In this document: positions 1 through 5,846 of the stretch, piece after piece | Numbering within the stretch: the first letter of the stretch is position 1 | Layout of the letters: every line of letters starts with the position of its first letter | Origin: DASUBN01 sp035691665 | GTDB taxonomy: Bacteria; Pseudomonadota; Gammaproteobacteria; Natronospirales; REEB76 | Reading direction: 5' to 3' | Length of the DNA: 10,312 nucleotides | Assembly: GCA_035691665.1 (NCBI GenBank) | Contig: DASSIS010000070.1 | Span: 1 to 10,312, forward strand | Notes under the pieces: model-generated | Seen by the model: only the letters and a program-made list of their open reading frames with translations | Database searches by the model: none | Told to the model about the DNA's origin: nothing | Translations under genes and position numbers: made by a program

Positions 1-584
1 GCGTGAGCCTGGGCGCCCAGGACCTCTGCGCCGAGGACAACGGCGCCTACACCGGAGAGATATCCGGTGTCATGCTCAAGGATTTCGACTGCCGCTACGT
101 GATCGTCGGCCATTCCGAGCGCCGCGCCCTCTACGTCGAGAACGACGCCCTGGTGGCGCGCAAGTTCATGGCCGCCCAGAAGGCGGGCCTCACACCCATC
201 CTCTGCGTGGGCGAGACCCTGGCGGAGCGGGAAGCGGGGGACACCTCCGCGGTGGTGTCACGGCAGCTCAAGGCGGTGCTGGACGCCGCCGGCATCGCGG
301 CCTTCGGCGCGGCGGTGGTCGCCTATGAACCCGTGTGGGCCATCGGTACCGGTCGCACCGCGAAATCCGACCAGGCCCAGGAAGTGCATGCCCTGATCCG
401 CAGCATGCTCGCAGCTCAGGATGCTAAAATAGCCAGCGACGTACGCCTCCTCTACGGCGGCAGCGTCAAGGCCGCCAACGCCATCGAGCTGTTCCGCATG
501 CCGGACATCGATGGAGGCCTGGTGGGCGGGGCCTCGTTGGATGCGGGGGAGTTCCTCGCCATCTCCGCCGCCGCCCGGGCCTGA
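1..584 (+). CDS. tpiA: Triosephosphate isomerase, 3' part (start lies upstream of the window)
   Basis: Interconverts dihydroxyacetone phosphate and glyceraldehyde 3-phosphate in cytosolic glycolysis and gluconeogenesis. The window holds the last 193 or so codons of a protein that is usually about 250 residues, so the N-terminal quarter with the catalytic lysine is outside. The GTG at position 3 is an internal valine, not a start, because it falls in the middle of the conserved fold (SLGAQD...GAYTGE). Visible family marks are the electrophilic histidine in IVGHSERR (His codon at 111-113), the catalytic-base glutamate in YEPVWAIGTG (Glu codon at 327-329) on the mobile loop, and the phosphate-binding glycines in YGGSV and GGLVGGASL near the C-terminus. 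The frame is intact to TGA at 582-584. A 35-nt gap without a terminator-like structure separates it from secG, so the two are probably co-transcribed. Confidence 0.97.
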   Translation, partial: VSLGAQDLCAEDNGAYTGEISGVMLKDFDCRYVIVGHSERRALYVENDALVARKFMAAQKAGLTPILCVGETLAEREAGDTSAVVSRQLKAVLDAAGIAAFGAAVVAYEPVWAIGTGRTAKSDQAQEVHALIRSMLAAQDAKIASDVRLLYGGSVKAANAIELFRMPDIDGGLVGGASLDAGEFLAISAAARA

Positions 585-619
585 TACGTAACTCCAATAA
601 TCCAGTCGAGTCATCTCAC

Positions 620-976
620 ATGCTGTACAACATCCTGGTCGCCCTGCTGGTCATCGTGGCCGTGCTGCTCATCGGCCTCATCCTCCTGCAACAGGGCAAG
701 GGCGCCGACGCCGGCGCCGCCTTCGGCAGCGGCGCCTCCGGCACCGTGTTCGGCGCCGCGGGTTCCGCCAACTTCCTGAGCCGCACCACCGGCATCCTCG
801 CCGCGATCTTCTTCGCGTTGGCGCTCGGCATGGCCTACCTCGCGCGCCATTCGACCCCCGCGAGCCAGAGCGTCGTCGTGCAGACCGGCCAGCCCGCGCA
901 GCAGCAGGCGGCGGCGCCTTCCACCAAGGCTGCCCCTGTCACGGCACCTGCCGCCGGGACGTCTGTCAAGCACTGA
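620..976 (+). CDS. secG: Protein translocase subunit SecG
   Basis: Small inner-membrane subunit of the SecYEG channel, which assists SecA-driven export. The 118-residue protein has the SecG layout: a first membrane helix at about residues 3-23, a Gly/Ala-rich cytoplasmic loop containing LLQQGKGADAGAAFGSG and a GTVFGAAGSANFLSRTT stretch (24-57), and a second helix at about 58-75. A tail rich in Ala, Pro, Gln and Thr (77-118) follows; such tails vary widely in this family. The length is close to the 110 residues of the E. coli protein. The ATG at 620 is chosen because it begins exactly at the first helix. Only a weak GAG (608-610) is seen as a ribosome binding site, so translation may depend on coupling or an unusual leader. 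Its position between tpiA and a tRNA-Leu gene is typical of proteobacteria. Confidence 0.96.
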   Translation: MLYNILVALLVIVAVLLIGLILLQQGKGADAGAAFGSGASGTVFGAAGSANFLSRTTGILAAIFFALALGMAYLARHSTPASQSVVVQTGQPAQQQAAAPSTKAAPVTAPAAGTSVKH

Positions 977-987
977 TCCCGCGCCTC

Positions 988-1010
988 CGGCATCGCTTTT
1001 TGCGGGGCCG
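988..1010 (+). other. Imperfect stem-loop after secG
   Basis: CGGC (988-991) can pair with GCCG (1007-1010). An inner CGC/GCG stem (994-996 with 1002-1004) closes a five-T loop. A mismatch and a T-G wobble lie between the two helices. It begins 11 nt after the secG stop but is not followed by a T-run, so it is at best a weak pause or mRNA 3'-end stabiliser and not a convincing intrinsic terminator. Seen by eye only. Confidence 0.2.
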
Positions 1011-1016
1011 ATACGT

Positions 1017-1022
1017 TAAAAT
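1017..1022 (+). promoter_or_regulatory. Possible -10 element (TAAAAT) ahead of the tRNA-Leu gene
   Basis: TAAAAT matches five of six bases of the sigma-70 -10 consensus and lies in the only AT-rich patch between secG and nuoA (about 1011-1034). Transcription would start near 1029, about 43 nt ahead of the tRNA. The hexamer 17 nt upstream (994-999, CGCTTT) is a poor -35 match. TTGCGG (1000-1005) is a better -35 but lies too close. This could be a promoter for the tRNA and, by readthrough, for nuo; the evidence is one hexamer. Confidence 0.3.
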
Positions 1023-1034
1023 TGTATGTCTTTG

Positions 1035-1055
1035 CTGCCGCCCGCTTATCGGCAG
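1035..1055 (+). other. Six-bp hairpin in the tRNA 5' leader
   Basis: CTGCCG (1035-1040) pairs perfectly with CGGCAG (1050-1055) around a nine-base loop, and the structure ends 16 nt before the mature tRNA 5' end. No T-run follows, so it is not a terminator. In a tRNA precursor such a stem could influence 5' leader trimming or RNase P cleavage, which is inference. It may also be chance in GC-rich DNA. Confidence 0.3.
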
Positions 1056-1071
1056 GCCGCATGAACGACTT

Positions 1072-1156
1072 GCCGACGTGGTGGAATTGGTAGACACGCT
1101 ACTTTGAGGTGGTAGTGGAGCAATCCGTGGAGGTTCGAGTCCTCTCGTCGGCACCA
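1072..1156 (+). tRNA. tRNA-Leu, anticodon GAG, CCA encoded
   Basis: A complete class II (long variable arm) tRNA of 85 nt. The acceptor stem pairs GCCGACG (1072-1078) with CGTCGGC (1146-1152), followed by discriminator A (1153), as expected for leucine, and a genomically encoded CCA (1154-1156). The D arm is GTG (1081-1083) with CAC (1095-1097) and contains the invariant GG. The anticodon stem is CTACT/GGTAG (1099-1103, 1111-1115) with one G-T wobble, enclosing loop TTGAGGT with anticodon GAG at 1106-1108. It reads CUC and CUU leucine codons. The variable arm (1116-1128) has a GGA/TCC stem. The T arm has a five-bp stem (1129-1133 with 1141-1145) and loop TTCGAGT. The 5' half is nearly identical to the E. 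coli tRNA-Leu(GAG) I remember. It sits between secG and nuoA, in the same direction as both. Confidence 0.97.
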
Positions 1157-1167
1157 GAATCGCACCA

Positions 1168-1189
1168 GCCGGGCCCTTGAAGGCCCGGC
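1168..1189 (+). promoter_or_regulatory. Perfect 8-bp stem-loop between tRNA-Leu and nuoA
   Basis: GCCGGGCC (1168-1175) pairs without mismatch with GGCCCGGC (1182-1189) around the six-base loop CTTGAA. It starts 12 nt after the tRNA CCA end. No T-tract follows, so it should not act as an efficient intrinsic terminator. It could stabilise the 5' end of nuo mRNA after tRNA excision, cause a pause, or mark an RNA-processing site. The structure is seen directly; any function is inference. Confidence 0.5.
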
Positions 1190-1191
1190 GA

Positions 1192-1225
1192 GCGGACGCC
1201 AAAGGGGCGCCGCCGTCCCGTCCGC
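1192..1225 (+). promoter_or_regulatory. 7-bp stem-loop abutting the nuoA ribosome binding site
   Basis: GCGGACG (1192-1198) pairs perfectly with CGTCCGC (1219-1225), enclosing a 20-nt GC-rich loop (1199-1218). The stem ends at the base immediately before the AGGAAGGAG ribosome binding site (1226-1234) and starts two nt after the preceding stem-loop. Such placement keeps the Shine-Dalgarno single-stranded while structuring the leader, and could support leader-based control or transcript stability. No riboswitch or known leader motif was recognised. Confidence 0.4.
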
Positions 1226-1234
1226 AGGAAGGAG
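1226..1234 (+). promoter_or_regulatory. Strong ribosome binding site of nuoA
   Basis: AGGAAGGAG contains two overlapping Shine-Dalgarno cores, AGGA 8 nt and AAGGAG 3 nt before the ATG at 1238. It fixes the nuoA start and is the clearest such site at an unoverlapped start in the window, fitting the first gene of the nuo operon. Confidence 0.7.
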
Positions 1235-1237
1235 CGC

Positions 1238-1606
1238 ATGCTCGCGAACTACGTCCCGATCCTGATCTTCCTCATCGGCGGCCTGCTGTTCGGTTGCGTG
1301 CTGCTCGGTGCGGGTTTCGTGGCCAGCACCTTCCTCGGTTCGCGCCGGCCGGACGCCGAGAAGCAGTCCCCCTACGAGTGCGGCTTCGAGCCCTTCGAGG
1401 ACTCGCGCATGAAGTTCGACGTGCGCTACTACCTCGTCGCCATCCTGTTCATCATCTTCGACCTCGAGATCGCCTTCCTCTTCCCCTGGGCGGTGTCGCT
1501 GCACGGCATCGGCATGTTCGGTTTCCTCGCCATGCTGCTGTTCCTCGCCATCCTGGTGGTCGGCTTCATATACGAGTGGAAGAAGGGAGCCCTCGAATGG
1601 GAGTGA
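1238..1606 (+). CDS. nuoA: NADH-quinone oxidoreductase subunit A (ND3-like)
   Basis: Membrane subunit of complex I next to the quinone cavity, equivalent to mitochondrial ND3. The 122 residues form three membrane helices, at about 5-30, 62-85 and 92-114. The long loop between the first two carries the family signature SPYECGFEP, with Cys48 at the place of the ND3 active/deactive switch cysteine. This is followed by RMKFDVRYYLVAILFIIFDLE, whose D75-L76-E77 lies in helix 2 and is conserved for proton-path coupling. The length is normal for proteobacteria. It is the first nuo gene, 81 nt downstream of the tRNA. Its last ten bases overlap the nuoB start in another frame. Confidence 0.97.
   Translation: MLANYVPILIFLIGGLLFGCVLLGAGFVASTFLGSRRPDAEKQSPYECGFEPFEDSRMKFDVRYYLVAILFIIFDLEIAFLFPWAVSLHGIGMFGFLAMLLFLAILVVGFIYEWKKGALEWE
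1583..1589 (+). promoter_or_regulatory. Ribosome binding site of nuoB inside nuoA
   Basis: AAGGGAG lies 7 nt before the ATG at 1597 and is embedded in the end of nuoA. It decides the nuoB start in a frame that stays open for another 140 codons upstream, through the nuoA region. Confidence 0.6.
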
Positions 1607-2076
1607 CGGAAGGCGTGCAGCAGAAGGGCTTCGTCACCGCGCGCGTGGATGCGCTGGTGAACTGGGCGCGCACCGGCTCGCTCTGGCCCATGACCTTCGG
1701 TCTCGCCTGCTGCGCGGTGGAGATGATGCACGCCGGCGCGGCGCGCTACGACCTCGACCGCTGCGGCGTGATCTTCCGTCCCAGCCCGCGCCAATCCGAC
1801 GTGATGATCGTGGCCGGCACCCTGGTTAACAAGATGGCGCCGGCGCTGCGCAAGGTCTACGACCAGATGGCCGAACCGCGCTGGGTGATCTCCATGGGCT
1901 CCTGCGCCAACGGCGGCGGCTACTACCATTATTCCTACGCGGTGGTGCGCGGTTGCGACCGCATCGTGCCCGTCGACGTGTACGTGCCGGGCTGCCCGCC
2001 CAGCGCCGAGCAGCTGCTCTACGGCATCATCCAGCTGCAGAAGAAGATCCGCCGTACCAACACCATAGCCCGCTGA
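1597..2076 (+). CDS. nuoB: NADH-quinone oxidoreductase subunit B (cluster N2 subunit)
   Basis: Peripheral-arm subunit holding the terminal [4Fe-4S] cluster N2, which reduces ubiquinone (PSST in mitochondria). The 159 residues show the tandem cysteines in FGLACCAVEMM (Cys38, Cys39), Cys103 in MGSCANGGG and Cys133 in VPGCPPSAE, the full N2 ligand set. RPSPRQSDVMIVAGT and GGYYHYSY are also family signatures. The ATG at 1597 is chosen over upstream in-frame starts because it directly precedes a family-like N-terminus (MGV...KGFVTARVDALVNWARTGSLWP) and has a Shine-Dalgarno site. The protein is shorter than the 220-residue E. coli form, as in most non-enteric proteobacteria. Its start overlaps nuoA by 10 nt, and it ends 10 nt before nuoC. 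Confidence 0.97.
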   Translation: MGVTEGVQQKGFVTARVDALVNWARTGSLWPMTFGLACCAVEMMHAGAARYDLDRCGVIFRPSPRQSDVMIVAGTLVNKMAPALRKVYDQMAEPRWVISMGSCANGGGYYHYSYAVVRGCDRIVPVDVYVPGCPPSAEQLLYGIIQLQKKIRRTNTIAR

Positions 2077-2086
2077 CGAGACGCAC

Positions 2087-2779
2087 ATGACCGCAGCACC
2101 GGACAAACTGGCCGAGCAGGTGGAAGCGCGCTTCAAAGACGCGCTCAAGCCCGTGCCCTCCATCGTCGGCGAGCTCACCTACGAGGTGGAGGCGGACAAG
2201 CTCCTGGAGACCTGCCGCGCGCTGCGCGACGAGAAGGCGCTCAAGTTCGAGCAGCTCATCGACGTCTGCGCCGTGGACCATCTCGCCTACGGCGAGGCCG
2301 AGTGGCGTACCGAGAACGCGACCCGCACCGGCTTCAGCCGGGGCGTGAAGCGCCAGCAACCCCATGAGGCGGCGCACATGGAGCGCCGCTACGCGGTGGT
2401 CTACCACCTGCTCTCCGTGAGCCGCAACGAACGGCTGCGCCTCAAGACCTTCTGCAGCGGCGAGCCGCCGGTGGTGCCGTCGCTGACGGGCATCTGGGCC
2501 TCCGCCAACTGGTTCGAGCGCGAGACCTTCGACATGTTCGGCGTCCTGTTCGACGGGCACCCGGACCTGCGCCGCATCCTCACCGATTACGGCTTCGTGG
2601 GCCATCCGTTCCGCAAGGACTTCCCGCTCTCCGGCAACGTCGAAGTGCGCTACGACCCGGAGAAGCAGCGCGTCGTGTATCAGCCGGTGAGCATCGAGCC
2701 CCGCACGCTGGTGCCGCGCGTCATCCGCCACGACCCGCGCTACGAGGAAGCCTTCAAGGAGGCGTCCAAGAATGCCTGA
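2087..2779 (+). CDS. nuoC: NADH-quinone oxidoreductase subunit C (30-kDa subunit), not fused to NuoD
   Basis: Structural subunit of the complex I connecting fragment, without cofactors, equivalent to the mitochondrial 30-kDa protein. The 230-residue product carries the family signature ERETFDMFGVLFDGHPDLRR (from Glu144) followed by DYGFVGHPFRKDFPLSG. The N-terminal part contains LIDVCAVDHLAYGEAEW. Between Trp73 and Arg101 there is an insertion of roughly 25 residues, with GFSRGV at 82-87 and many charged residues, before RYAVVYHLLS. I recall similar inserts in several gammaproteobacterial NuoC proteins but not in typical betaproteobacterial or mitochondrial ones. The start has only a weak GAG (2078-2080), so coupling to nuoB 10 nt upstream is plausible. 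The last eight bases overlap nuoD. E. coli, by contrast, has a fused NuoCD. Confidence 0.97.
   Translation: MTAAPDKLAEQVEARFKDALKPVPSIVGELTYEVEADKLLETCRALRDEKALKFEQLIDVCAVDHLAYGEAEWRTENATRTGFSRGVKRQQPHEAAHMERRYAVVYHLLSVSRNERLRLKTFCSGEPPVVPSLTGIWASANWFERETFDMFGVLFDGHPDLRRILTDYGFVGHPFRKDFPLSGNVEVRYDPEKQRVVYQPVSIEPRTLVPRVIRHDPRYEEAFKEASKNA
2756..2762 (+). promoter_or_regulatory. Strong ribosome binding site of nuoD inside nuoC
   Basis: AAGGAGG is a near-perfect Shine-Dalgarno core 9 nt before the ATG at 2772, embedded in the last codons of nuoC. It confirms that nuoD is initiated separately, that is, nuoC and nuoD are not fused here, and supports the 8-nt overlap. Confidence 0.75.
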
Positions 2780-4025
2780 GATCCAGAATTTCACCATGAA
2801 CTTCGGGCCGCAGCATCCCGCGGCCCACGGCGTGCTGCGCCTGGTGCTGGAGATGGACGGCGAGATCATCACCAAGGCCGATCCGCACATCGGCCTCCTG
2901 CACCGGGGCACCGAGAAGCTGGCGGAGAGCAAGCCCTATAACCAGAGCATCGGCTACATGGACCGTCTCGATTACGTGTCCATGATGTGCAACGAGCACG
3001 CCTATGTGATGGTGATCGAAAAGCTCCTGGGCCTCGAGGCGCCGCAGCGCGCCCAGTACATCCGCACCATGTTCGACGAGCTCACCCGCATCACCAACCA
3101 TCTCTTGTGGCTGGGGGCGCACGGGCTCGACATCGGCGCCATGACCGTCTTCCTCTACTGCTTCCGCGAGCGTGAGGACATCATGGACATGTACGAGGCG
3201 GTGTCGGGTGCGCGCATGCACGCCACCTACTACCGCCCGGGCGGCGTGTACCGCGATTTGCCGGAACACATGCCGCAGTACGCCGAGTCGCGCTTCCGCA
3301 GCAAGGCGGAGAGCAAGCGCCTCAACCGCAACCGCGGCGGCTCGCTGCTCGACTTCATCGGCGACTTCGCCGCGCGCTTCCCCAAGTGCGTGGACGAGTA
3401 CGAGACCCTGCTCACCGACAACCGCATCTGGAAGCAGCGCACCGTGGGCATCGGCGTGGTCACGCCGGAGCGCGCGCTGCAGCTCGGTTTCACCGGTCCC
3501 ATGCTGCGCGGTTCGGGCATAGAGTGGGACCTGCGCAAGAAGCAGACCTACGCGGCCTACGACCAGGTGGACTTCGACATCCCGGTGGGCGTGAACGGCG
3601 ACTGCTACGACCGCTACCTGGTGCGCATCGCGGAGATGCGCCAGTCGGCCCGCATCGTCACCCAGTGCGTGGAGTGGCTGCGCAAGAACCCGGGGCCGGT
3701 GATGCCGGACAACCACAAGGTGACGCCGCCGACCCGCGAGGAGGCGAAGTCCGACATGGAATCGCTGATCCACCACTTCAAGTACTTCACCGAAGGCTAC
3801 TGCGTGCCCGAAGGCGAGGCCTACGCGGCGGTGGAACATCCCAAGGGCGAGTTCGGCATCTATATGGTGTCGGACGGCGCCAACAAGCCCTATCGCGTGA
3901 AGATCCGCGCTCCGGGCTTCGCGCACCTGGCCGCCCTCGACGAGATGGTGCGCGGCCACATGCTGGCGGATCTGGTGGCCATCATCGGCACCCAGGACAT
4001 CGTGTTCGGAGAGGTGGACCGCTGA
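2772..4025 (+). CDS. nuoD: NADH-quinone oxidoreductase subunit D (49-kDa subunit, quinone site)
   Basis: Forms, with NuoB, the ubiquinone-reduction site of complex I; it descends from the large subunit of [NiFe] hydrogenases but binds no metal. The 417 residues match the family from NFGPQHPAAHGVLRLV (His19 is at the place of the quinone-pocket histidine) through DPHIGLLHRGTEKL and GYMDRLDYVSMM (Tyr68 is the likely quinone-head tyrosine, assigned by motif position). LRGSGIEWDLR and GDCYDRYLVRI lie mid-protein. The C-terminus DLVAIIGTQDIVFGEVDR is the usual family ending. The hydrogenase-type cysteine pairs are absent, as expected. The start is set by the AAGGAGG site in nuoC. The stop TGA (4023-4025) shares its final A with the nuoE ATG, a TGATG junction that favours termination-reinitiation. 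Confidence 0.98.
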   Translation: MPEIQNFTMNFGPQHPAAHGVLRLVLEMDGEIITKADPHIGLLHRGTEKLAESKPYNQSIGYMDRLDYVSMMCNEHAYVMVIEKLLGLEAPQRAQYIRTMFDELTRITNHLLWLGAHGLDIGAMTVFLYCFREREDIMDMYEAVSGARMHATYYRPGGVYRDLPEHMPQYAESRFRSKAESKRLNRNRGGSLLDFIGDFAARFPKCVDEYETLLTDNRIWKQRTVGIGVVTPERALQLGFTGPMLRGSGIEWDLRKKQTYAAYDQVDFDIPVGVNGDCYDRYLVRIAEMRQSARIVTQCVEWLRKNPGPVMPDNHKVTPPTREEAKSDMESLIHHFKYFTEGYCVPEGEAYAAVEHPKGEFGIYMVSDGANKPYRVKIRAPGFAHLAALDEMVRGHMLADLVAIIGTQDIVFGEVDR

Positions 4026-4528
4026 TGAGCGAGAGCGCAGCCAAAGACGGCCTGCTGTCCAAGCACGCCTGCGAGGTCATCGACGAGTGGATCAAGAAGT
4101 ATCCGGAAGGCCGGCAGCGCTCCGCCGTGTTCGCCGCCCTGCGCGAGGCGCAGCATGAGAACAACGGCTACCTGACGGTGCCGCTCATGGACGCGGTGGC
4201 CGCCTACCTCAAGCTCGAGCCCATCAAGGTCTACGAGGTAGCGAGCTTCTACTCCATGTTCGAGACCAAGCCCGTGGGTCGCCACAGCATCTCGGTGTGC
4301 ACCAACATCTCCTGCATGCTGCGCGGTGCCGACGGCATCGTGGACCACCTCGAGAAGAAGCTGGGCATCAGGACCGGCGAGAGCACCAAGGACGGCCGCT
4401 TCTACATGAAGTGCGAGGAGGAGTGCCTGGCGGCCTGCGCCGGCGCCCCCATGATGATGGTGGACCACGTCTACCATGAGAACCTGACGCCGGAGAAGGT
4501 GGACCAGATCCTGGAGAAACTGAAATGA
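4025..4528 (+). CDS. nuoE: NADH-quinone oxidoreductase subunit E (24-kDa subunit, [2Fe-2S] N1a)
   Basis: Thioredoxin-like ferredoxin subunit of the NADH dehydrogenase module, carrying cluster N1a close to the FMN of NuoF. The 167 residues include the helical N-terminus, the family stretch VYEVASFYSMF (69-79) and ligands Cys92 and Cys97 in VCTNISCM, then Cys134 and Cys138 in EECLAACAGAP (CX4C plus CX3C). An additional cysteine, Cys130, lies four residues before Cys134. The ATG at 4025 is chosen because it overlaps the nuoD stop by one base and sits 10 nt after GGAGAGG (4008-4014). The open frame extends far upstream, but only as out-of-frame nuoD sequence. It ends in an ATGA overlap with nuoF. 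Confidence 0.97.
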   Translation: MSESAAKDGLLSKHACEVIDEWIKKYPEGRQRSAVFAALREAQHENNGYLTVPLMDAVAAYLKLEPIKVYEVASFYSMFETKPVGRHSISVCTNISCMLRGADGIVDHLEKKLGIRTGESTKDGRFYMKCEEECLAACAGAPMMMVDHVYHENLTPEKVDQILEKLK

Positions 4529-5826
4529 CGCAGCTCAACCAGGTCTGCTACCGCACGCTGCAGTTCAAGGAACCTTGGACCTACGAGAACTACCTCAAGG
4601 TCGACGGCTACAAGGCCTGGCGCAAGATCCTCAAGGAGAAGATCGCCCCCGAGCAGATCGTGGAAGAGGTCAAGGCTTCCGGCTTGCGCGGCCGCGGCGG
4701 CGCAGGCTTCCCCACCGGCGTGAAATGGAGCTTCATGCCCAAGAACCCCACGGGCCCATCCTACGTGGTGTGCAACTCCGACGAATCCGAGCCCGGCACC
4801 TGCAAGGACCGGGACATCCTGCGCTTCAACCCGCATGCGCTGGTGGAGGGCATGGCCATCGCCGGCTACGCCATGCGCTGCAAGACCGGTTACAACTACC
4901 TGCGCGGCGAGTTCATGGACGAGCCGTTCATCCGCGTGGAACAGGCGCTCCAGGAAGCCTATAAGGAAGGCCTGCTGGGCAAGAACATCCTGGGTTCGGG
5001 CGTGGACTTCGACCTCCACAACCACTTGGGCGCCGGTGCCTATATCTGCGGCGAAGAGACCGCGCTGCTCGAGTCCCTGGAGGGCAAGAAGGGCCAGCCG
5101 CGCTTCAAACCGCCGTTCCCGGCGAACTTCGGCGCCTTCGGCCGCCCGACCACGGTGAACAACACCGAGACCTTCGCTTCCGCGCCGAGCATCATCCTGA
5201 ACGGCGGCAAGTGGTTCGCCGACCTCGGCAAGCCCAACAACGGCGGCACCAAGATCTTCTCCGTCTCCGGCCACGTGGCCAAGCCCGGCAACTTCGAGGT
5301 GCCGCTCGGCATCCCGTTCCAGGAGCTCCTGGCCCTGGCCGGCGGAGTGTGGCAGGGGCGCAAGCTCAAGGCCGTGATCCCGGGCGGTTCCTCCGCGCCG
5401 GTGCTGCCGGCCGAGCTCATGCTCGGCTGCACCATGGACTTCGACTCGCTCAAGAACGCCGGCTCCATGCTCGGTTCCGGCGCAGTGGTGGTGATGGACG
5501 AGACCACCTGCATGGTGCGCATGCTGGAGCGCATCGCGCGCTTCTACTACTCCGAGTCCTGCGGCCAGTGCACACCCTGCCGCGAAGGCACGGGCTGGAT
5601 GTACCGCGTCATCAAGCGCATCGAGGACGGCGAGGGCCGCCAGCAGGACCTAGACATGCTGGTGGACGTCTCCAAGAAGATCGAGGGTCACACCATCTGT
5701 GCCTTCGGCGACGCCGCCGCCTGGCCGGTGCAGAGCTTCATCAAGCACTACCGCGACGAGTTCCAGTACCACATCGACCACGGCTGCTGCCTGGTGGGCC
5801 CCGGCGCCCGCAAGCGCGCGGCCTGA
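4525..5826 (+). CDS. nuoF: NADH-quinone oxidoreductase subunit F (51-kDa, NADH/FMN/N3)
   Basis: Catalytic NADH-oxidising subunit of complex I. It binds NADH and FMN and passes electrons to the [4Fe-4S] cluster N3. In the 433 residues, LRGRGGAGFPTG (54-65) is the Gly-rich nucleotide site, CNSDESEPGTCKDRDI the FMN/NADH region, and GAYICGEETALLESLEG (from about 171) the second Gly-rich signature. The N3 ligands are Cys346, Cys349 and Cys352 in ESCGQCTPCREG, with Cys392 in HTICAFGDA. The length is close to the 445 of E. coli. The start overlaps the nuoE stop as ATGA, with GGAG (4513-4516) 8 nt upstream. The flavoprotein is soluble and sits at the tip of the cytoplasmic arm with NuoE and NuoG. Confidence 0.98.
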   Translation: MTQLNQVCYRTLQFKEPWTYENYLKVDGYKAWRKILKEKIAPEQIVEEVKASGLRGRGGAGFPTGVKWSFMPKNPTGPSYVVCNSDESEPGTCKDRDILRFNPHALVEGMAIAGYAMRCKTGYNYLRGEFMDEPFIRVEQALQEAYKEGLLGKNILGSGVDFDLHNHLGAGAYICGEETALLESLEGKKGQPRFKPPFPANFGAFGRPTTVNNTETFASAPSIILNGGKWFADLGKPNNGGTKIFSVSGHVAKPGNFEVPLGIPFQELLALAGGVWQGRKLKAVIPGGSSAPVLPAELMLGCTMDFDSLKNAGSMLGSGAVVVMDETTCMVRMLERIARFYYSESCGQCTPCREGTGWMYRVIKRIEDGEGRQQDLDMLVDVSKKIEGHTICAFGDAAAWPVQSFIKHYRDEFQYHIDHGCCLVGPGARKRAA

Positions 5827-5846
5827 GACGGATACGCGGAAGCAAC

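Noticed and set aside
988..1022. An intrinsic terminator for secG
   Set aside because: The stem is short and interrupted, and what follows is ATACGTTAAAATTG, not a T-tract. Transcription probably continues into the tRNA.
1177..1596. An upstream in-frame extension of nuoB by 140 codons
   Set aside because: The extension is Arg/Ala/Pro-rich out-of-frame nuoA sequence. The homologous protein starts at 1597, directly after a Shine-Dalgarno site.
3386..4024. An upstream extension of nuoE through nuoD suggesting a fusion
   Set aside because: It is in a different frame from nuoD, so it cannot be a NuoD-NuoE fusion, and its residues are Arg/Gly/His-rich shadow sequence.
5211..5846. An upstream in-frame extension of nuoG by 212 codons that would give a 1000-residue protein
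   Set aside because: It is out-of-frame nuoF sequence with shadow composition. The ferredoxin domain of NuoG begins at the ATG at 5847.
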